This document shows positions 59,353 to 64,000 of a stretch of 64,000 nt of DNA, in pieces. Under the pieces are notes generated by a model. It was not told the origin of the DNA and did no database searches. It was given only the letters and a program-made list of their open reading frames with translations. A program made the position numbers and the translations under genes. The stretch spans positions 16,808 to 80,807 of the forward strand of contig JAFVEM010000035.1 in NCBI GenBank assembly GCA_017476005.1, written 5' to 3'. The stretch's first letter is position 1, and each line of letters begins with the position of its first letter. The DNA is from Selenomonadaceae bacterium. Lineage in GTDB: Bacteria; Bacillota; Negativicutes; Selenomonadales; Selenomonadaceae.

Positions 59353-60261
59353 TCAAACGATGGTTTTCAGCAACGCTTCCACCTCGGGACGAGTGGCAAG
59401 ATTTTCCGAGAAGGCGGAGGCGGAACCGGTGGCCACTCCCATGTGGAAAGCCTTTTCGTAATCCCCTTGAGATTCCTCAAAACCGGTGATAAACCCGGCC
59501 ACCATGGAATCCCCGGCGCCGACGGAGTTTACCAGTTTGCCCTTGGGGGCGGCGCATTTGTAGGAAACACCATCTTCCGTGATGAGAATAGCGCCGTCGC
59601 CGGCCATGGAAATGAGGACATTTCTCGCGCCCTTTTCTTGGAGCTTCTTGGCGTAGGTGATTATTTCTTCGTCGGTTTTAAGGGTAACGCCGAACATTTC
59701 TCCCAGCTCGTGATTATTGGGTTTAATGAGGAAGGGATGGTATTTCAGGACGTTTAGGAGTAGGTTCTTGGTGGCATCTACGATGATGCGAATACCTTTG
59801 GCCTCGAGGCGCGCCATGATTATCTCGTACATATCGTCGGGGAGGGTATTGGGGATGGAGCCGGCCAGCACCAAGGTATCGCCCTCCACCAGTTTATCCA
59901 GCTGGGAGAAGAGCTCTTCTCGCTTGGCCTCGCTGATATTGGGGCCTTGGCCGTTGATTTCCGTTTCCACGTCGGCTTTGGCCTTGACGTTGATGCGAGA
60001 AAAACCTTCCGGCAGTTGCACAAAATCAAAATCCACGTCGAAGTTTAAAAGCTGGCGCTTAATTTCTTCCCCGGTGAAACCGGCGATGAAGCCCAGAGCC
60101 GTACTTTTTAGCCCCAAATTGGCCAGCACGATGGACACATTGATGCCCTTGCCCCCGGCCAAAACTTGCTCGTAGTTCACCCGGTTGATGCCCCCGGCGG
60201 TGAAGGTCTCCAGCCGCAGGATGTAATCAAGAGCCGGATTAAAGGTAACTGTGTAAATCAT
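59353..60261 (-). CDS. fruK: 1-Phosphofructokinase
   Basis: The PfkB-family start MIYTVTFNPALDYILRLETF, the substrate segment INRVNYEQVLAGGKGINVSI and the catalytic LVNSVGAGDSMVAGFITGFE (Asp of GAGDS near residue 251) are all present. It converts fructose 1-phosphate to fructose 1,6-bisphosphate. Length (302 residues) is normal. The pair fruK-fruA is intact, but the DeoR-type regulator FruR that often precedes it is not here; instead a CsgG-like gene lies upstream on the same strand. An imperfect palindrome near 60284-60312 could be an operator. Confidence 0.95.
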   Translation of the reverse strand: MIYTVTFNPALDYILRLETFTAGGINRVNYEQVLAGGKGINVSIVLANLGLKSTALGFIAGFTGEEIKRQLLNFDVDFDFVQLPEGFSRINVKAKADVETEINGQGPNISEAKREELFSQLDKLVEGDTLVLAGSIPNTLPDDMYEIIMARLEAKGIRIIVDATKNLLLNVLKYHPFLIKPNNHELGEMFGVTLKTDEEIITYAKKLQEKGARNVLISMAGDGAILITEDGVSYKCAAPKGKLVNSVGAGDSMVAGFITGFEESQGDYEKAFHMGVATGSASAFSENLATRPEVEALLKTIV

Positions 60262-60358
60262 TGGACTGCTCCCCCTTTGTTTAGCGCGAAATACGCCCTA
60301 ACATATTCGCTTCGCCCCTAGATTATAGAACAAAATGCTGACAAAAAAAAGAAAAAAT

Positions 60359-61201
60359 TTACCCCTTGCGACGCACGATGGCGCCGTTGGTGATGGTGCC
60401 GGTGCGGCTTTTTACGCGGCAAATGGCGTGGTCGGGATTGACCTGCTGTACGGTGAGGGTGCCGATGACGGTTTGTTTAACGGCGATAATCTGTCCTTCC
60501 CGGTTTTTGATGGGCGCCCCTTCGCGCACTATTTCCAGCGTTTCTCCCTGCCGGATGCCGTCGGCGGAACCGCGATCGATATATACCGTGTCTCCATCCA
60601 CATCAACGATGACGGCGGAAAAGGGATTGATTTTATCCAGCTCGCGAAAAAATTTTTGCGCCGCTTCGTGGCAAGCCTCATGCAAAGCAACTTCGCCGTT
60701 GTTGTCGGAGCTGGAGCCGTCGATTTGCGTGGAGAACACATCCACCCCGGTGTTGGTGTCGATAAAACGAACGGTGGCGGAAACCTTGCCCCGATAAGCA
60801 TCGACATATTTTTGCCCGGCGTAGCCAAAGATAGCGCCAATCCCTTGCTTGGTGGGATTATTCACCACGCTGGCCAAGGTTATTTTCCCCACCACCATGT
60901 ACTGCGCGCCGGTCATCTGTCCAAATTCCACTTCTTTGTTGCCGCTTACCATGCCGCTGTTCTGAAAACCCAGCTCTCGCATGGCGTGGGCTAGTTGGGT
61001 GCGCTCCGCCACGGTGAAACTGCCGGAGTGATAAACCACGTTGGTCAGCTCCTCGGTAAGCATTTCGGCCACCCGATGCTGGTTATAGCCGGAGGTATTT
61101 TCCATAGGCATGACGGCCACTACCTTTTTAGCCGCCTCAGCAGCGTTCCCCCCGACCAGCAAAATAAGCGCCGCTATGATGACGCGAAAAAATATTTTCA
61201 T
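60359..61201 (-). CDS. Exported CsgG/FlgT-like protein
   Basis: ATG 61201 follows GGAGGAAGGAAA and gives MKIFFRVIIAALILLVGGNA, a Sec signal peptide cut near AEA. Residues about 28-190 resemble CsgG-type domains: VVAVMPMENTSGYNQHRVAE, MLTEELTNVVYHSGSFTVAE and EVEFGQMTGAQYMVVGKITL. There is no lipobox Cys. The end (about 205-280: GDTVYIDRGSADGIRQGETL and following) is a small beta-barrel like the FlgT C-terminal domain. The combination is expected in an envelope with an outer membrane. A sigma-H-like promoter lies at 61259. Its partners are unknown; the LPP20-like gene at 12329 is a related type of exported protein under the same kind of promoter. Confidence 0.83.
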   Translation of the reverse strand: MKIFFRVIIAALILLVGGNAAEAAKKVVAVMPMENTSGYNQHRVAEMLTEELTNVVYHSGSFTVAERTQLAHAMRELGFQNSGMVSGNKEVEFGQMTGAQYMVVGKITLASVVNNPTKQGIGAIFGYAGQKYVDAYRGKVSATVRFIDTNTGVDVFSTQIDGSSSDNNGEVALHEACHEAAQKFFRELDKINPFSAVIVDVDGDTVYIDRGSADGIRQGETLEIVREGAPIKNREGQIIAVKQTVIGTLTVQQVNPDHAICRVKSRTGTITNGAIVRRKG

Positions 61202-61258
61202 TTTCCTTCCTCCCCCACAATCCTTGCTGCTCACTGTCATAAGTTACCTAGGCAGTAT

Positions 61259-61285
61259 ATTCGACGTTTGCCTCCCGAATCCTGC
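61259..61285 (-). promoter_or_regulatory. Sigma-H-like promoter of the CsgG-like gene
   Basis: On the minus strand: GCAGGATTC, 11 bases, GTCGAAT. Only the last base of the first half differs from the consensus. It lies 58 bp before the ATG. Confidence 0.72.
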
Positions 61286-61314
61286 CAAGATTTTTAGGGC
61301 GCTATACTTCAAGG

Positions 61315-61343
61315 TTGATTTTCTCCCGGCTCCAGTATAAAAT
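61315..61343 (+). promoter_or_regulatory. Promoter of rpiB
   Basis: TTGATT (61315-61320) and TAAAAT (61338-61343) are spaced by 17 bp, 44 bp upstream of the ATG at 61387. Confidence 0.6.
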
Positions 61344-61386
61344 GAGGGGCAGATTCGCGTTATTATCGGAAAGGATGAACACACTT

Positions 61387-61830
61387 ATGAAAATAATAAT
61401 CGGCAGCGACCATGGCGCCGTGGCTTTGAAAGAGGAAGTCAAGATGGTGCTGAAGGAATTTTCCGGCGTTACCGTTACCGACGTGGGAACTTTCGGTACC
61501 GAGGCGGTGGATTACCCCGATATTGCCGAGAAGGTCTGCGGCGAGATTGTCTCCGGAAATGCCGACAGGGGCATCGTCCTCTGCGGCACGGGCATCGGTA
61601 TTTCCATGGCCGCCAACAAGATAAAGGGCATCCGTTGCGCCATGTGCGGCGATACCTACTCCGCCCGTATGTCTAGGGAACACAACGATGCCAACGTGCT
61701 GGCTCTAGGCGGCCGCGTGACCGGTTTTGGCCCTGCCGGGGAAATCGTCCGCGCTTGGATGACCACGGAATTTGCCGGCGGCCGTCACGCTCGTCGCGTC
61801 AACAAGATTATGGCTTTGGAAAACAAGTAA
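61387..61830 (+). CDS. rpiB: Ribose-5-phosphate isomerase B
   Basis: The protein starts MKIIIGSDHGAVALKEEVKM and has GIVLCGTGIGISMAANKIKG with the catalytic Cys66, SREHNDANVLALGGRVTG and GRHARRVNKI, the complete RpiB pattern. It interconverts ribose 5-phosphate and ribulose 5-phosphate. AAAGGATG lies upstream; an ATG at 61375 is a possible alternative start, adding four residues. Its paralog at 32353-32814 lacks the Cys. It lies upstream of glyA and upp, separated from glyA by a family A repeat, an arrangement (rpiB-glyA-upp) that is frequent in Firmicutes. Confidence 0.95.
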   Translation: MKIIIGSDHGAVALKEEVKMVLKEFSGVTVTDVGTFGTEAVDYPDIAEKVCGEIVSGNADRGIVLCGTGIGISMAANKIKGIRCAMCGDTYSARMSREHNDANVLALGGRVTGFGPAGEIVRAWMTTEFAGGRHARRVNKIMALENK

Positions 61831-61833
61831 ATT

Positions 61834-61970
61834 ATTGGGGCTTTGCCCCAAACCCCACCAAAGGGCTTCGCCCTCTGGACTCCCAGCAGGGAGCATAGCC
61901 CCCTGCACCCCTTTAATAAGGGGTCAAGGGGAAATTATTTCCCCTTGTGGGGTTTGGGGTGAAACCCCAA
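61834..61970 (+). repeat. Dispersed palindromic repeat, family A, long form
   Basis: TTGGGGCTTTGCCCCAAACC, AAAGGGCTTCGCCCTC, TGGACTCCCAGCAGGGA and CCCCTGCACCCC form the left arm, nearly the same as at 47449-47524. The right arm contains CAAGGGGAAATTATTTCCCC and GGGGTTTGGGGTGAAACCCC. It fills the gap between rpiB and glyA and has several internal hairpins. Confidence 0.9.
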
Positions 61971-62001
61971 AAATAAATTTGCTAACTATAGGAGGACGGG
62001 A

Positions 62002-63246
62002 ATGAGTTTTTTCGATACGTTGTTAAAAGATGACCCCGAAGTTGCTAAGGAATTGGGTAGTGAACTGAAGCGTCAACAGAATAAGCTGGAGCTAATCGCC
62101 TCGGAAAACATCGTGAGCCAAGCGGTTTTGGAGGCGCAGGGCAGTGTCCTGACCAACAAGTACGCCGAAGGTTATCCCGGGAAGCGGTACTACGGCGGCT
62201 GCGAGTTCGTGGACGTGGTGGAAACCTTGGCCATCGAGCGCGCCAAGAAACTTTTTGGCGCCGCCTTTGCCAACGTCCAGCCCCATTCCGGCGCCCAAGC
62301 CAATATGGCGGTGTTCTTCGCCCTGCTCCAGCCGGGAGACACCTATCTCGGCATGAATCTTACCGACGGCGGCCATCTTACCCACGGCAGTCCCGTGAAT
62401 ATGTCCGGCAAGTATTTTAAGGTTGTTCCCTACGGCGTAGCCAAAGACACGGAACGCATCGACTACGACGCGCTGGAAAAACTGGCTAGGGAAACCCACC
62501 CCAAACTTATTTTGGCCGGTGCCTCCGCGTATCCTCGAATTTTGGATTTCCCGCGGCTGGCGGAAATTGCTCGCGAAGCAAACGCTTACCTCATGGTGGA
62601 TATGGCGCACATCGCCGGGCTGGTGGCCGCAGGAGTGCATCCCAGTCCCCTGCCTTACGCCGACGTGGTTACCACCACTACCCACAAGACCCTGCGTGGG
62701 CCTCGCGGCGGCATGATTCTGACCAAAGATGAGGAACTGGGCAAAAAAATCAATAAAGCGGTGTTCCCCGGTATTCAAGGCGGCCCCTTGATGCACGTCA
62801 TCGCCGCCAAGGCCGTGGCCTTAGGGGAAGCATTGAAGCCGGAGTTTAAGGAATACGCCGCGCAGGTAGTGAAAAACGCCGCTATGCTCGCCGCTACTTT
62901 AAAGCAACATGATTTCCGCTTAGTGTCCGGCGGCACGGACAACCACTTGATGCTGGTGGATTTGACCGGCAAAAACCTGACGGGAAAAGACGCCCAAAAC
63001 CTCTTGGACGAAGTAAACATCACCGCCAACCGCAACACCATTCCCTTTGAACCCCTGTCGCCTTTTGTGACCAGCGGCATCAGGCTTGGGTCGCCCGCTC
63101 TCACCACGCGCGGTTTTAAGGAAGAGGATATGCAGGAAGTGGGCGAGATAATCGCCGCCGTGCTGGATAATCCCGACGATGTTGCCGTTAAAGAGCAGGC
63201 TAAGGAGCGAGTGGCGACCCTGTGTAAAAAATATCCGATTTACTAA
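62002..63246 (+). CDS. glyA: Serine hydroxymethyltransferase
   Basis: TAGGAGGACGGG precedes the ATG. Family blocks are [40 protein letters not shown], and [20 protein letters not shown], in which Lys229 forms the Schiff base with pyridoxal phosphate. [18 protein letters not shown] closes the protein. Length (414 residues) is normal. It makes glycine and methylene-tetrahydrofolate from serine. upp follows 13 bp later and is probably co-transcribed, connecting one-carbon and pyrimidine metabolism. Confidence 0.97.
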   Translation: MSFFDTLLKDDPEVAKELGSELKRQQNKLELIASENIVSQAVLEAQGSVLTNKYAEGYPGKRYYGGCEFVDVVETLAIERAKKLFGAAFANVQPHSGAQANMAVFFALLQPGDTYLGMNLTDGGHLTHGSPVNMSGKYFKVVPYGVAKDTERIDYDALEKLARETHPKLILAGASAYPRILDFPRLAEIAREANAYLMVDMAHIAGLVAAGVHPSPLPYADVVTTTTHKTLRGPRGGMILTKDEELGKKINKAVFPGIQGGPLMHVIAAKAVALGEALKPEFKEYAAQVVKNAAMLAATLKQHDFRLVSGGTDNHLMLVDLTGKNLTGKDAQNLLDEVNITANRNTIPFEPLSPFVTSGIRLGSPALTTRGFKEEDMQEVGEIIAAVLDNPDDVAVKEQAKERVATLCKKYPIY

Positions 63247-63259
63247 AGGGGGAAGTACC

Positions 63260-63898
63260 GTGGCCAATGATTTACGGGTGAACGTTATTACTCATCCCTT
63301 GGTGCAACACAAACTCACCCTGATGCGCAAAAAAGAAACCGGCTCCAAAGACTTTAGGGAACTTTTAGAAGAAATCGCCATGCTCATGGCCTACGAGATA
63401 ACCCGAGATTTTCCCTTGGAAGAAGTCACCGTGGAAACTCCCGTAGCGCCCTGCAAGGCCAAGATGCTCACCGGCAAGAAAGTGGGTTTGGTTCCCATTC
63501 TCCGGGCTGGTTTGGGCATGGTGGGCGGCGTGGTCAGGATGATTCCGGCGGCCAAAGTCGGCCATGTGGGGCTGTACCGCGACCCCGAGACCTTGAAACC
63601 GGTGGAATACTACTGCAAACTTCCCGGAGACGTCAGCGAACGCGCTTTCATCGTCACCGATCCCATGTTGGCCACCGGCGGCAGCGCCTCGGCGGCGCTT
63701 ACGCTCTTAAAAGAAAAGGGCGCTAAATCCATTATCTTGATGTGTTTGGTGGCCGCTCCGGAGGGCGTAAGGCTTATCAACGAAGAACATCCCGACGTCC
63801 CCGTGTATGTGGCCAGCGTGGATGAACGGTTAAACGAACGCGGCTACATAGTCCCCGGTCTGGGAGATGCGGGAGATCGCATCTTTGGGACGCTGTAA
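63260..63898 (+). CDS. upp: Uracil phosphoribosyltransferase
   Basis: GTG 63260 is chosen, behind AAAGGGGGAAG; the frame is open further upstream, inside glyA. The protein starts [20 protein letters not shown], the standard Upp beginning. The PRPP site is [20 protein letters not shown], and the uracil-binding end reads [20 protein letters not shown] then [10 protein letters not shown]. Length (212 residues) is typical. It salvages uracil to UMP. A strong terminator follows. Confidence 0.96.
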   Translation: MANDLRVNVITHPLVQHKLTLMRKKETGSKDFRELLEEIAMLMAYEITRDFPLEEVTVETPVAPCKAKMLTGKKVGLVPILRAGLGMVGGVVRMIPAAKVGHVGLYRDPETLKPVEYYCKLPGDVSERAFIVTDPMLATGGSASAALTLLKEKGAKSIILMCLVAAPEGVRLINEEHPDVPVYVASVDERLNERGYIVPGLGDAGDRIFGTL

Positions 63899-63907
63899 GA
63901 CAATAGG

Positions 63908-63947
63908 AAGAGGGCAGAACGTCCAATCGACGCTCTGCCCTCTTTTA
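63908..63947. terminator. Terminator after upp
   Basis: AAGAGGGCAGA (63908-63918) pairs with TCTGCCCTCTT (63934-63944), followed by TTAA; A/T flanks on both sides allow bidirectional use. Confidence 0.9.
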
Positions 63948-63958
63948 ATATCCAACAA

Positions 63959-64000
63959 TCAATTAAACGTAAATCCCTGTTCGTTTACGCCGATATGCAC
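63959..64000 (-). CDS. Possible 3' end of a minus-strand gene, cut by window edge
   Basis: A frame on the minus strand runs from the right edge for 13 codons (VHIGVNEQGFTFN) to TGA at 63961-63959. Its stop lies 12 bp from the bidirectional terminator, as expected for a gene convergent to upp. Too short to identify. Confidence 0.35.
   Translation of the reverse strand: MHIGVNEQGFTFN

Noticed and set aside
60284..60312. Imperfect palindrome upstream of fruK as FruR operator
   Set aside because: The arms match poorly and no FruR gene is in the window; not enough for a feature.
1..64000. tRNA, rRNA, CRISPR array, insertion sequence or prophage
   Set aside because: No tRNA-like cloverleaf, spacer-repeat pattern, transposase or phage protein was recognised by reading; a dedicated search could still find a short RNA gene.

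Overview
The window looks like a chromosomal segment of a low-to-medium GC Firmicute with diderm traits, most probably a member of the Negativicutes; this placement is an inference from gene content and was not checked by a database search. The Firmicute signs are the Bacillus-like order divIC - S1-domain protein (YabR-like) - tilS - hpt - ftsH, an LCP-family protein, RecD2, meso-diaminopimelate dehydrogenase, frequent TTG/GTG starts behind strong AGGAGG sites, and eight sequences that fit the sporulation sigma factor sigma-H promoter consensus. The diderm signs are CsgG/FlgT-like and LPP20-like exported proteins and a surface-polysaccharide locus.

Layout. 1-10.4 kb: a surface glycan locus with four GT2 glycosyltransferases (the first cut by the window edge), a four-part fusion protein ending in a TagD-like cytidylyltransferase, two TIM-barrel sugar isomerases and a methyltransferase. 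Six of these eight proteins carry the same small Rossmann-like module. 10.6-19.5 kb: two AAA-ATPase/PD-(D/E)XK family proteins flank an operon of an LPP20-like exported protein, a CHASE2 adenylate cyclase, a metallo-beta-lactamase-fold hydrolase and a GAF-GGDEF diguanylate cyclase. 19.6-31.3 kb: two large hybrid histidine kinases enclose a HAD phosphatase, three small unknown genes, and a UbiA prenyltransferase with two tandem GT87-like membrane transferases, which suggests a polyprenyl-phospho-pentose pathway. Both parts of this region carry duplicated 3' gene ends. 31.4-41.5 kb: thioesterase, Uma2 nuclease-like protein, an RpiB paralog without the catalytic Cys, a DUF2194 protein, a third AAA-ATPase-like protein, ManC, Ddh and an AlbA_2 protein. 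41.5-49 kb (minus strand): Tat-exported amidase, acyltransferase, RecD2, ABC-F and LCP protein. 49-54.7 kb: the divIC-to-ftsH block. 54.7-64 kb: reverse rubrerythrin, DeoD, L31, a C39-like protein, fruK-fruA, a CsgG-like protein, rpiB, glyA and upp.

The most interesting signal is regulatory. Eight promoter-like sites match RnAGGAwWW-N11/12-RnnGAAT, seven of them with GAAT intact and one with GAAA. They stand in front of the second-messenger operon, a hybrid kinase, two AAA-ATPase-like genes, the CsgG-like gene, a zinc-ribbon protein and two unknown genes, which suggests a local sigma-H regulon of signalling and envelope genes. Two families of dispersed palindromic repeats also lie between genes, and one of them is read into the end of a coding sequence. 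No rRNA, tRNA, CRISPR array, transposase or phage gene was recognised.
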